Below are positions 1 through 6,224 of a DNA stretch of 6,311 bases, piece by piece (the first letter of the stretch is position 1; each line of letters opens with the position of its first letter). Location of the stretch: contig JAWLCV010000140.1 in assembly GCA_041686955.1 (NCBI GenBank), positions 1-6,311 on the forward strand. The letters are read 5' to 3'. The notes under the pieces were generated by a model. The model ran no database searches, was not told the origin of the DNA, and saw nothing but the letters and a program-made list of their open reading frames with translations. Source of the stretch: UBA7803 sp041686955 (GTDB lineage Bacteria > Pseudomonadota > Gammaproteobacteria > Pseudomonadales > Azotimanducaceae). A program made the translations under genes and the position numbers.

Positions 1-1474
1 TGCTGGAAGCAGCCGCCACGGTGCCGGCCACGTGGGTGCCGTGGTAGGAGTTGGGTCCCATGTCGCCGCCGTCGCCGGCATCGTTGGCATCCGGATCCAG
101 CCCGTCGCCGTCGCTGCTGCGGGTGGCATCGCTGATGAAGTCGTAGCCGGCCACGAGCTGCCCGGCGAAGTCGGGATGCGCCGTCAGCACGCCGCTGTCG
201 ATCACCGCCACGGTCACCGCCGGATCTCCCCGGGTCAGGTCCCACGCCGCCGGCAGGTCGATCAGAGGGTAGTGCCACTGCAGGTAGTAGAGCGGATCGT
301 CGGGCACGGCCTGGGCATGGACCCGGTAGTTCGGCTGGGCGTAGGCGATGGCGTCGTCCTGGAGCAGGGTCTTCACCGCCAGCAGGGTCTCGTAGCGATG
401 CCGCTCTGCGTCGTCGGCGATGGCGGCAACGTAGTCCCGGCCGGCGCTCATGGCCCCGAGGGCCTGCCGGCGTGCCCGGGTCGCGGCGCGGCCCAGCCGG
501 GCCCGCACCGGCTGTCCCACCGCCGCCGACACCGGCCGGATGCCCAGGGTCGTCAGGCGCTGGTCGGCCGCGCGTGCTTTGGCCGGGGCCGCCGGGCGCC
601 GCTCGAAGATGAGCTCCCCCGGCACGAAATCGTCGCCGAACCCACCGCTGCCGGCGGCCGTCGCCTGGACCTGGCCGATGATCAGCGTGTAGTTCGAGGC
701 CCCGGAATAGGCACGCACCTGCACCAGAACCTCGCCGGTAAAGGGCGCCACGACGCTTTCCGTGGGGCCGACGTTGATGGACGAGTCGAGGTACTGCTCC
801 GAGCTGTCCCACAGGTACAGGTCGGGATCGCCCCGGGTCGGGTCCGACACCTGCAGGGATATCCGCTGCCCCTCTGCCACCTCCACCCGGTAATAGTCGC
901 TGACATCGCCTGACGTCTGCAGGGCCCCCGGCTCACCGGCGCCCGCCACGCTGACGTAGCCGCCCACGGTCACCGGGTTTGGAATCGTCTGGGCCAGATC
1001 CGGCGTGTCGTTGGGGACGCGCGGCGCGCCCGGGTCGTTGACGTCGCCGTCCACGGCGATCCCCCGGCCGGCGGTGATGGTGCCGGACACCGCGAAGGCC
1101 ACGGGCTCCACGGTGATCCGCACCGTGTCTGCGGCGGAAGCGCCTGCCCGATCGGTGACGGTGAGCTGAAACGACAGCACCGTCTCCGCCGCCACCGCCG
1201 GCGCCGAGAATCCGGTCACCGCGGCGCTGGCGCTCTCGAGAGCCACCACCGGGCCACCGACCTGCTGCCAGGCGTAGCGGGCGATGCCGTCGTCGGCATC
1301 GCGGCTCGCGGAACCGTCCAGGAGGACCCGGGTCCCTTCCACCACCCGCTGATCGATACCGGCGTCCGCCACCGGCGGCACGTTGACCGGCGCGGCGCTG
1401 GTCCGGCTGCTACTGCCGCCACCGCCGCCGCAGGCACTGAGGAGCAGCAGCATGGCAAGGCCGATCGTTCGCAT
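1..1474 (-). CDS. S8 (subtilisin-family) serine protease lipoprotein with PKD and PPC domains, C-terminus cut by window edge
   Basis: This is a predicted membrane-anchored, extracytoplasmic endopeptidase; 491 codons are present and the 3' end lies outside the window. Reading from the ATG at 1474, residues 1-15 form a lipoprotein signal ending in the lipobox L-S-A-C (Cys15), followed by a Gly/Ser linker. Gly at +2 does not give an inner-membrane retention signal, so outer-membrane sorting is likely. Residues about 32-125 are a PKD-like Ig fold (ADAGIDQ, LDGSASRDADDG, YAWQQ). Residues about 155-268 resemble a bacterial pre-peptidase (PPC) domain (DYYRVEV, DPDLYLWD, NYTLIIG). Residues about 283-390 look like a protease propeptide (FVPGELIF to AYAQPNYRV). 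The catalytic domain begins near 395, with the Asp motif VAVIDSG (Asp426) and the His motif HGTHVAGT (His478); the catalytic Ser would lie beyond the edge. An Asp/Gly-rich loop at about 454-471 precedes the His motif, as in many proteobacterial S8 enzymes. It starts 25 bp after the monooxygenase stop and has only a weak ribosome binding site, which suggests co-transcription. The family call is firm; the substrate is unknown. Confidence 0.93.
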   Translation of the reverse strand, partial: MRTIGLAMLLLLSACGGGGGSSSRTSAAPVNVPPVADAGIDQRVVEGTRVLLDGSASRDADDGIARYAWQQVGGPVVALESASAAVTGFSAPAVAAETVLSFQLTVTDRAGASAADTVRITVEPVAFAVSGTITAGRGIAVDGDVNDPGAPRVPNDTPDLAQTIPNPVTVGGYVSVAGAGEPGALQTSGDVSDYYRVEVAEGQRISLQVSDPTRGDPDLYLWDSSEQYLDSSINVGPTESVVAPFTGEVLVQVRAYSGASNYTLIIGQVQATAAGSGGFGDDFVPGELIFERRPAAPAKARAADQRLTTLGIRPVSAAVGQPVRARLGRAATRARRQALGAMSAGRDYVAAIADDAERHRYETLLAVKTLLQDDAIAYAQPNYRVHAQAVPDDPLYYLQWHYPLIDLPAAWDLTRGDPAVTVAVIDSGVLTAHPDFAGQLVAGYDFISDATRSSDGDGLDPDANDAGDGGDMGPNSYHGTHVAGTVAAASS

Positions 1475-1499
1475 GGTGTTCTCGGCTTTCCCCGGCCGG

Positions 1500-3104
1500 T
1501 CAGGAGCGGCGGAGCACGAAACCCTGGTAGCCGTTGGCCACCACCTCCGCGCACTTCTCCACGTAGGGCGGCACGCCGAGGTACGGCATGAACACCCGGG
1601 TTTTGCCTTCCACGTTGGCGCCGAGATACCAGGAGTTGCACCTGGGATAGATGGAGAGATCCGCCACCGCGTTGACGTGATCCACCCACGCGTCCTCGGC
1701 CTCGGGGCTCGCCTCGATGGTCGCGTACTGGTTCGATTGCAGGTACTCGATGCAGTCGGCGATCCATTCCACGTGCTGCTCGATGGACGGCAGCATGTTG
1801 GAGAGCACCGAGGGGCTGCCGGGGCCGGTGATCAGGAACAGGTTGGGAAATCCGGCGGTGGCCAGGCCCAGGTAGGCGCGCGGCCCCCCGGCCCACTTGT
1901 CCCGGAGCGCCCGGCCGCCGACGCCACGGACGTCGATGCGGGTCACGGCGCCGGTCATGGCGTCGAAGCCGGTGGCGAGCACCAGCGCATCCACCTCGTA
2001 CTCCCGGGCCCGGGTGCGCACGCTGGTCGGGGTGACCGCCTCGATGGGCTCTTCGTTCAGGTCCACCAGGCGCACGTGCTCGCGGTTGAAGGTCTGGTAG
2101 TAGTCGGTGTCCACGCACAGCCGCTTGCACCCCACCGGTGTGATGGGCATGAGCTTCCTCGCCACCTCGGGATCCTTCACGGCCTCCTGAATCTTGCCGC
2201 GGATGAACTCCTGGGCCGTGGCGTTGGCCGCCTCGTCGAAGGCCAGATCGTTGAAGGCCCCGAGGAACGCGAGGCCGCCCCGGGCCCAGCGGTCCTCGTA
2301 TTCCGACTGGCGCTCCCCGGCGCCGACCTCGAGAGCGGAACGATCGCCGTCGCGAAAGTCGGCGCCGAAGCCGCGCTGCCAGTTCTCCGCCCGATACTCC
2401 CGGTAGCGCGCCTTGATGGCCGCGACGTAGTCCGGGTCGAGGGGCGCGTTGCGGGCCGGCACCGAATAGTTGGGCGTGCGCTGGAACACGGTCACCCGCG
2501 CCGCCTGCTCGGCGATCAGCGGGATGCTCTGGATGGCCGACGAGCCGGTGCCGATGACACCTACCCGCTTGCCGGTGAAATCCACCCCCTGCTCCGGCCA
2601 GCGCCCGGTGTGATGGACGTTGGGGGCCGACGGGTCCAGGCCGTCGATGCGGGGCACATTGGGCACGGAAAGACAGCCGGTGGCCATGACCAGATAACGG
2701 GCCGTGACCGTATCACCGGAGTCCACGGTCACCTGCCAGAGCCCGTCGCCCTCGTCGAAGCGGGCCGCCTCCACCCGGGTGTCGAACTGTATGTGCGGCA
2801 GCAGACCGAAGCGCTCGGCCACGTGATTGGCGTAGCGCAGGATCTCCGGCTGGGTGGCGTAGCGCTCCGTCCACTCCCACTCCTGCGCCAGCGCCTCGGA
2901 GAACTGGTAGGAGTATTCCAGGCTCGGAATGTCGCAGCGGGCGCCGGGATAACGGTTCCAGTACCACGTGCCGCCCACACCTCCGCCGGCCTCGAAGACC
3001 CGGACGGTGAGGCCCTGCTCTTTCAGCCGGTGTAGCATGTACAGGCCGGCGAAGCCGGCGCCCACCACCACCGCGTCATAGCTGGTCGATTGTTGCTGCG
3101 GCAC
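1500..3104 (-). CDS. Flavin-containing (Baeyer-Villiger-type) monooxygenase
   Basis: This is a predicted cytoplasmic FAD- and NADPH-dependent monooxygenase of the cyclohexanone/phenylacetone monooxygenase type, which inserts oxygen next to a ketone to give an ester or lactone. The 534 residues are a full family length. Visible features are an N-terminal FAD Rossmann motif GAGFAG (15-20), the second family motif GGTWYWNRYPGARCD (44-58), a perfect match to [AG]GxWxxxx[FY]P[GM]xxxD, an NADPH motif GTGSSA (185-190), the QRTP segment (208-211), the active-site Lys-Arg pair at 327-328 just before DTDYY, LATGFD (376-381), and the C-terminal NSWYLGAN (490-497). The central fingerprint FxGxxxHxxxWP is degenerate: residues 159-170 read SAPNVHHTGRWP, keeping His165 and Trp169-Pro170 but losing Phe and Gly. 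The start is GTG, chosen because GGGGAGG lies 7 nt upstream and the FAD motif follows at the usual distance. The protease gene follows closely on the same strand. Ketone substrate not predictable; a simple oxidase role is the main alternative. Confidence 0.95.
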   Translation of the reverse strand: MPQQQSTSYDAVVVGAGFAGLYMLHRLKEQGLTVRVFEAGGGVGGTWYWNRYPGARCDIPSLEYSYQFSEALAQEWEWTERYATQPEILRYANHVAERFGLLPHIQFDTRVEAARFDEGDGLWQVTVDSGDTVTARYLVMATGCLSVPNVPRIDGLDPSAPNVHHTGRWPEQGVDFTGKRVGVIGTGSSAIQSIPLIAEQAARVTVFQRTPNYSVPARNAPLDPDYVAAIKARYREYRAENWQRGFGADFRDGDRSALEVGAGERQSEYEDRWARGGLAFLGAFNDLAFDEAANATAQEFIRGKIQEAVKDPEVARKLMPITPVGCKRLCVDTDYYQTFNREHVRLVDLNEEPIEAVTPTSVRTRAREYEVDALVLATGFDAMTGAVTRIDVRGVGGRALRDKWAGGPRAYLGLATAGFPNLFLITGPGSPSVLSNMLPSIEQHVEWIADCIEYLQSNQYATIEASPEAEDAWVDHVNAVADLSIYPRCNSWYLGANVEGKTRVFMPYLGVPPYVEKCAEVVANGYQGFVLRRS

Positions 3105-3111
3105 CTGACGG

Positions 3112-3118
3112 CCTCCCC
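3112..3118 (-). promoter_or_regulatory. Strong ribosome binding site fixing the GTG start of the monooxygenase
   Basis: Read on the minus strand, GGGGAGG sits 7 nt before the GTG at 3104. It is a near-consensus Shine-Dalgarno sequence and supports GTG rather than an internal ATG as the start, since internal starts would remove the FAD-binding motif. Confidence 0.75.
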
Positions 3119-3225
3119 GGTTCCGGTCGGGTCAAGTCTGCGGGAGATTCGCAACGGTTCCAAGGTCGCGCCGCAAGGGCCCGAGCGAGCAGATTCCGGA
3201 GTAGAGTAGTCGCTCAGCCAGGGAC

Positions 3226-3232
3226 AGGGGGA
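3226..3232 (+). promoter_or_regulatory. Ribosome binding site fixing the GTG start of the PPOX-class gene
   Basis: AGGGGGA lies 8 nt before the GTG at 3241, a good Shine-Dalgarno match at normal spacing. It supports this non-ATG start, and there is no ATG nearby that would leave the domain intact. Confidence 0.7.
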
Positions 3233-3240
3233 TTACCACC

Positions 3241-3627
3241 GTGGCCGCCACCGATCTCGAATCTGCCCGCTACGTCAGCTTCGCCACCTACCGCAAATCC
3301 GGAGAGGCGGTGGCGACGCCGGTCTGGTGCGCCCACGAGGACGGCCAGTTCTTCATCTTCTCGGCGGGGGACGCCGGCAAGGTCAAGCGTCTGCGCAACG
3401 GCCGGCGGGCCCGGCTCGCGGTGTGCGACGTGCGGGGCCGGGTGCGCGGCGACTGGTACCCGGCCACCGCCGAGATTCTCACCGACCCGGACGAGGCGGC
3501 GCGGGCGCTTGCCGCCCTGCGGCGAAAGTACGGCTGGCAGATGCGGCTGGCGGACCTGGGCGCGAAGCTCACCGGTCGCTTCGACGAGCGCGCCTACATC
3601 CGCGCCCGGCTCGCTCCCGAAGAATGA
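3241..3627 (+). CDS. PPOX-class, putatively F420-dependent oxidoreductase (split beta-barrel flavin/deazaflavin protein)
   Basis: This is a 128-residue single-domain protein of the pyridoxamine 5'-phosphate oxidase-like split-barrel superfamily, closest to the Rv2061-type subgroup annotated as PPOX-class F420-dependent enzymes. The typical order is visible: SARYVSFATYRKSG (8-21), the ATPVW strand (25-29), the FFIFSAGDAGKVKRLR segment with basic residues that would face the cofactor phosphate (37-52), AVCDVRGRV (60-68), W72 with the ATAEIL strand (75-80), and the KYGWQMRL helix near the C-terminus (98-105). Length is normal and the start is GTG with a good ribosome binding site. It probably reduces or oxidises a small molecule in the cytoplasm, but the substrate is unknown. 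Cofactor choice (F420, FMN, FAD or haem) cannot be read from sequence alone. Its last 34 bases overlap the 3' end of the opposite-strand Ddn-like gene, and the upstream neighbour is the divergent monooxygenase. Confidence 0.88.
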   Translation: MAATDLESARYVSFATYRKSGEAVATPVWCAHEDGQFFIFSAGDAGKVKRLRNGRRARLAVCDVRGRVRGDWYPATAEILTDPDEAARALAALRRKYGWQMRLADLGAKLTGRFDERAYIRARLAPEE

Positions 3628-4124
3628 TCGTCGGGGGCCTCCCGCGGCTCCAGGGCCACGAAGCACAGCCCCAGCTCGCCCGCAACCTCCCGGTAGTCCG
3701 CCTCGCTGCCGTCGACCTCGAATCCCATGAAGCGCGCAAGACTGCGGGCGGCCCGCGGGTGCCGCCGGGCGTAGCCGGCCATCAGCTCCGCGCCTTCTTC
3801 CGGCGGGAGCGGACGGGCGCGGCGCTGCGAGCGGCGCCCGCCGATCTCGATGGCGCACTCGGGCGTCGCAACCAGGTTGCGGTACCAGTCCGACCCGGTG
3901 CCGAAGCCCACGGCCACGTAGTACACGTCTCGTGCGGCGTCGTGACGAACCACCTCCAGCACCGTGCGGCGCAGCCGGCCCGTCTTGCGACCCACGTGCT
4001 CCAGCAGCAGGAAGCGCCGCCCGAGCAGCCGGCCCAGCCCCGCGCGGTAGAGCAGAACGGGGGCGCGCAGCAGGAGCCTCAGGGCGCCGGAGGGCGGTTT
4101 CGGAGCTTCGAGCCGACGAGCCAT
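3594..4124 (-). CDS. Nitroreductase-family deazaflavin-dependent oxidoreductase (Ddn-like)
   Basis: This 176-residue protein belongs to the Ddn-like split-barrel family, whose mycobacterial members use reduced coenzyme F420 to reduce quinones, nitroimidazoles and similar compounds. Diagnostic segments are the N-terminal LYRAGLGRLLG (25-35), EHVGRKTGRLRRTVLEVV (42-59), the YYVAVGFGTGSDWYRNL stretch (68-84) followed by VATP (85-88), and the typical tail with an Arg/His-rich helix and GELGLCFVALEP. The length is slightly above the usual 120-150 residues because of a basic N-terminal extension (residues 1-20, MARRLEAPKPP...), which could be a membrane-proximal helix. The ATG at 4124 is forced: an in-frame TAG lies three codons upstream, at 4134-4136. 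The ribosome binding site is poor. It follows the cyclase gene by 41 bp on the same strand, so one operon is likely, and it ends tail to tail with the PPOX-class gene, overlapping it by 34 bases. True F420 use depends on biosynthesis genes elsewhere. Confidence 0.9.
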   Translation of the reverse strand: MARRLEAPKPPSGALRLLLRAPVLLYRAGLGRLLGRRFLLLEHVGRKTGRLRRTVLEVVRHDAARDVYYVAVGFGTGSDWYRNLVATPECAIEIGGRRSQRRARPLPPEEGAELMAGYARRHPRAARSLARFMGFEVDGSEADYREVAGELGLCFVALEPREAPDDHSSGASRARM

Positions 4125-4165
4125 ACCCGCATTCTACTGCCCCACCGCTGCACCCGCCGGCTCGC

Positions 4166-5170
4166 TCACTCGGCGCCGGCCGGCGCCAGCGGCAGGGCCA
4201 TGGGCCGAACGGGCGCGCCGCTGGCACCGCGCAGCTTCAGCGGCGCGGCAATGAAGGCGAACTCGTGCACGCCGTCCCGGGCCAGGTCCTCCAGATACAC
4301 GACTTCGAGGATGGTGACGCCGTGCTCCGCCAGCAGGTACGTGTGCACGGGCACCCAGTTACCTTCCCCTTCCGGCGGAAACACTTCCAGGCTCAGGTTG
4401 TCGGCGCCCACGCTCATGACGCCCGACTCCTCCACCAGAAACCGGGCGGCGTCGAGGCCGAGCCCGGGCGCTTCGGTCACGAAGCCGGCGGCATCGCCGT
4501 AGCCGCGCATGCGCCCGGTGCGGATGAGCGCGACGTCCCCGGGCTCCAGGGCCACGTTCTGGCGGGCGAGGGTCGCGCGCAGATCGCCGGCGCCGATGCG
4601 ATAGCCCGGCGGGAGCTCGTCCAGGCCCTTGGCGGCGGCAACGTCGATGAGCACGCCCCGCGCGACGATGGGCACAATGGTCTCCGCCCCCGCCCGGCGC
4701 CAGCCCCGATCGCCCAGGTGCTCCTCGGCGGCGAAGCCGTTGTAGATCTCGCCGTTCAGGCCGAAGTGGTTCAGCGCGTCGATGTGGGTGCCCATGTGGG
4801 TGTACAAGGACACGGCGTCCCCGGTGTAGCTGACGTGCGCGTTCTGCGTCGGACCCACGTGGGCCGGGTCGTCCACGGCGGTGCCCTGCGGGGTGTGGGT
4901 CAGCCAGTATTGATAACGCGGATCTCCCAGGGCGCTGAAGCTCGGCATGCCCACGTGGTACTCGACGCCGAGATCGTAGACGCGCCCGCCGCCGATCCGG
5001 GCGAGCACCGCCAGCCGGGATGCGTCGGTCATCAGGTTGAGGCGGCCGAGCTCGTCGGCGTCACCCCAGGGACTCTTCCCCACCCGGGGCAGAGGGTCGC
5101 CGTGGGCGAGGGTGGCGGTGAGAGCGAAGGCGATGAGGACTCCCCGAGTCCAGCCGGCAGTTCTGGTCAT
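4166..5170 (-). CDS. Exported cyclase-family protein (kynurenine formamidase-like metal-dependent hydrolase)
   Basis: This 334-residue protein belongs to the cyclase/KynB-like family of metal hydrolases, whose characterised members cleave amides such as N-formylkynurenine or lactone-type bonds. The metal site HxGTHxDxxxH is intact as HMGTHIDALNH (His125, His129, Asp131, His135); the Pro usual in KynB after D-x is Leu133 here. Other family features are the SPWGDADELGRLNLMT segment (33-48), VYDLGVEYHVGMPSF (64-78), the GDVALIRTGR strand and a late His in VPVHTYLLAEHGV. Residues 1-24 look like a Sec signal peptide (two Arg, hydrophobic LIAFALTATLA, then small residues), so the mature enzyme is probably periplasmic, unlike cytoplasmic KynB. 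The ATG at 5170 has GGAG 6 nt upstream. The long, about 300-residue mature form matches the longer bacterial cyclase subgroup rather than the about 210-residue KynB. It is divergent from the LysR gene, its likely regulator, and upstream of the Ddn-like gene. Substrate unknown. Confidence 0.92.
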   Translation of the reverse strand: MTRTAGWTRGVLIAFALTATLAHGDPLPRVGKSPWGDADELGRLNLMTDASRLAVLARIGGGRVYDLGVEYHVGMPSFSALGDPRYQYWLTHTPQGTAVDDPAHVGPTQNAHVSYTGDAVSLYTHMGTHIDALNHFGLNGEIYNGFAAEEHLGDRGWRRAGAETIVPIVARGVLIDVAAAKGLDELPPGYRIGAGDLRATLARQNVALEPGDVALIRTGRMRGYGDAAGFVTEAPGLGLDAARFLVEESGVMSVGADNLSLEVFPPEGEGNWVPVHTYLLAEHGVTILEVVYLEDLARDGVHEFAFIAAPLKLRGASGAPVRPMALPLAPAGAE

Positions 5171-5219
5171 GACGGGCTCCGTGGTGCGCAGTTCCGAGGA
5201 GGCGCACCTTATCCATCCC

Positions 5220-5249
5220 GTTCTGGTAGATAATCCCGTCTATCAGAAC
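5220..5249. promoter_or_regulatory. Imperfect 12-bp inverted repeat, candidate LysR operator
   Basis: The left arm GTTCTGGTAGAT (5220-5231) and right arm GTCTATCAGAAC (5238-5249) are complementary at 10 of 12 positions around a 6-bp spacer. It lies in the AT-rich spacer between the divergent cyclase and LysR genes, where LysR-type proteins usually bind. A -10-like GATAAT for the plus strand (5229-5234) falls inside it, with no good -35. Binding by the adjacent LysR protein is inferred. Confidence 0.55.
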
Positions 5250-5260
5250 AACATTGTTCT
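5245..5260. promoter_or_regulatory. Perfect 7-bp inverted repeat just before the LysR start
   Basis: AGAACAA (5245-5251) and TTGTTCT (5254-5260) are perfect complements around a 2-bp spacer, ending 3 bases before the LysR ATG. It shares the AGAAC half-site (5245-5249) with the larger inverted repeat to its left, so GTTCT-type half-sites occur three times in 41 bp. A protein bound here would cover the LysR translation start region, consistent with autorepression. The site could also form a small RNA hairpin in the leader. Confidence 0.5.
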
Positions 5261-5263
5261 CCA

Positions 5264-6172
5264 ATGACGAACAATTCCATCAGCGACGTGGCGGCCTTCG
5301 TCCAGGTGGTGGAGAGCGGCAGCTTCACCGCCGCCGCCGGGCGGCTGAAGCTCTCGAAATCGGTGGTGAGCAAGCACGTCAGCCGCCTCGAGGACCGGCT
5401 CGGCGCCCGCCTGCTCAATCGCACCACCCGGCGCCTTTCGCTCACCGAGGTGGGCCGGGTGTTCTACGAGCGCAGCCGCCGGGGCATTGCGGAGCTCGCG
5501 GAGGCCGAGGCCGAGGTGTCGCGTCTGCAGGAGGCCCCGCGAGGGCGCCTGAAGCTCAACGTGCCCATGACCTTCGGCATTCTCCACATTGCTCCGGCCA
5601 TTCCGGATTTCCTGGCGCGTCATCCCGAGCTCACCGTCGACATGGAGCTCGACGACCGCCGGCTCGATCTCATCGAGGAAGGCTTCGACGTGGCGGTGCG
5701 CATCTCCCGGCTGCCGGATTCCTCGCTGGTGGCGCGCCGGCTCGGCACCTGCCGCCACGCCGTCTGCGCCAGCCCCGCCTACCTCGAGCGCCGCGGCACA
5801 CCGCGCACGCCCGGCGATCTCGCCCGCCACGACGTGCTCACCTACCGATACCAGAGCTCCGCCGATCACTGGCACTTCGTGGACCCCGAGGGCAACGGCG
5901 TGTCGGTACCGGTACGCGGCCGGGTCACCATGAACAACGGTCTGGCGCTCCGGGAGGCGCTACTGGCCGGGGTCGGCATCGCCCGCTCCGCCACCTTCGT
6001 GGTGGGGCCGGACATCCGCGCCGGCCGGGTGGTGGAGCTGCTGCCCGGGTACCGGTCGGAACCCGTGTCCATCTACGCCCTGTATCCGGAGCGCCGCCAC
6101 CTGTCTCCCAAGGTGCGCGCCTTCGTCGACTTCATGGCGGACCGGATGGCCGAGCCGGGGATCATGGTTTGA
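5264..6172 (+). CDS. LysR-family transcriptional regulator (CrgA/DmlR-like subgroup)
   Basis: This is a 302-residue DNA-binding regulator of normal LysR length. The N-terminal winged helix-turn-helix spans about residues 5-64: DVAAFVQVVESGSFTAAAGR, then the recognition helix around SKSVVSKHVSRLEDRLG (31-47) and LLNRTTRRLSLTEVG (50-64). A linker helix follows, and then the effector-binding domain from about 90 (GRLKLNVPMTFG, PAIPDFLARHPELTVDMELDD, LIEEGFDVAVRIS), which matches the CrgA-like periplasmic-binding-fold subgroup. The ATG at 5264 gives the usual short N-terminal tail; no good Shine-Dalgarno sequence precedes it, and the nested palindromes run to 3 bases before it. By family habit it probably represses itself and controls the divergent cyclase/Ddn-like operon in response to a small molecule, but this is inferred from layout. 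The effector is unknown. The downstream exonuclease gene starts 52 bp after its stop. Confidence 0.95.
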   Translation: MTNNSISDVAAFVQVVESGSFTAAAGRLKLSKSVVSKHVSRLEDRLGARLLNRTTRRLSLTEVGRVFYERSRRGIAELAEAEAEVSRLQEAPRGRLKLNVPMTFGILHIAPAIPDFLARHPELTVDMELDDRRLDLIEEGFDVAVRISRLPDSSLVARRLGTCRHAVCASPAYLERRGTPRTPGDLARHDVLTYRYQSSADHWHFVDPEGNGVSVPVRGRVTMNNGLALREALLAGVGIARSATFVVGPDIRAGRVVELLPGYRSEPVSIYALYPERRHLSPKVRAFVDFMADRMAEPGIMV

Positions 6173-6213
6173 TCCACCGCCCGCTTACCGTGACCATACG
6201 AGCCGACATTCGC

Positions 6214-6218
6214 GAGGA
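6214..6218 (+). promoter_or_regulatory. Ribosome binding site supporting a TTG start
   Basis: GAGGA lies 6 nt before the TTG at 6225. No ATG or GTG in that frame precedes the conserved HTADWQLG motif at a suitable distance, so this site decides the start of the partial exonuclease gene. Confidence 0.7.
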
Positions 6219-6224
6219 CCGAAC

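Larger units (their letters stand above)
3105..3240. other. Divergent intergenic spacer between the monooxygenase and the PPOX-class gene
   Basis: These 136 bases separate two genes read in opposite directions, so promoters for both should lie here. I see ribosome binding sites at each end but no convincing paired -35/-10 elements. TAGAGT at 3202-3207 is a weak -10-like hexamer for the plus strand without a -35 partner. TTGACC, read on the minus strand at 3130-3135, resembles a -35 but has no -10 at the right distance. No clear palindrome was found. Confidence 0.4.

Noticed and set aside
32..913. 293-codon plus-strand open frame antisense to the protease
   Set aside because: No domain or ribosome binding site is recognisable, and the opposite strand encodes clear PPC, propeptide and S8 motifs.
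1383..3035. 550-codon open frame on the plus strand, antisense to the monooxygenase
   Set aside because: Its translation has no recognisable domain and is rich in Gly, Ala, Arg, His and Val, as expected for the complement of a GC-rich gene. The minus-strand gene has full family motifs.
3214..4227. 337-codon minus-strand open frame covering the PPOX-class and Ddn-like region
   Set aside because: It is out of frame with both recognised proteins, has no family motifs, and its Arg/Ala/Pro-rich composition fits a shadow frame.
3932..5233. 433-codon plus-strand open frame over the Ddn-like and cyclase genes
   Set aside because: Low-complexity Ala/Arg/Pro/Gly translation crossing two well-supported genes on the other strand; a compositional shadow.
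5220..5260. GTTC/GAAC repeats as a possible LexA (SOS) box, considering the nearby SbcD-like repair gene
   Set aside because: Spacing fits neither the GTTC-N7-GTTC direct repeat, the CGAACN4GTTCG palindrome, nor CTG-N10-CAG. The repair gene is also nearly 1 kb away, beyond the LysR gene.
5243..5875. 210-codon minus-strand open frame antisense to the LysR gene
   Set aside because: No recognisable domain. The LysR reading on the plus strand has a full helix-turn-helix and effector domain.
6173..6224. Possible terminator between the LysR gene and the SbcD-like gene
   Set aside because: The 52-bp gap shows no stable hairpin followed by a T run.
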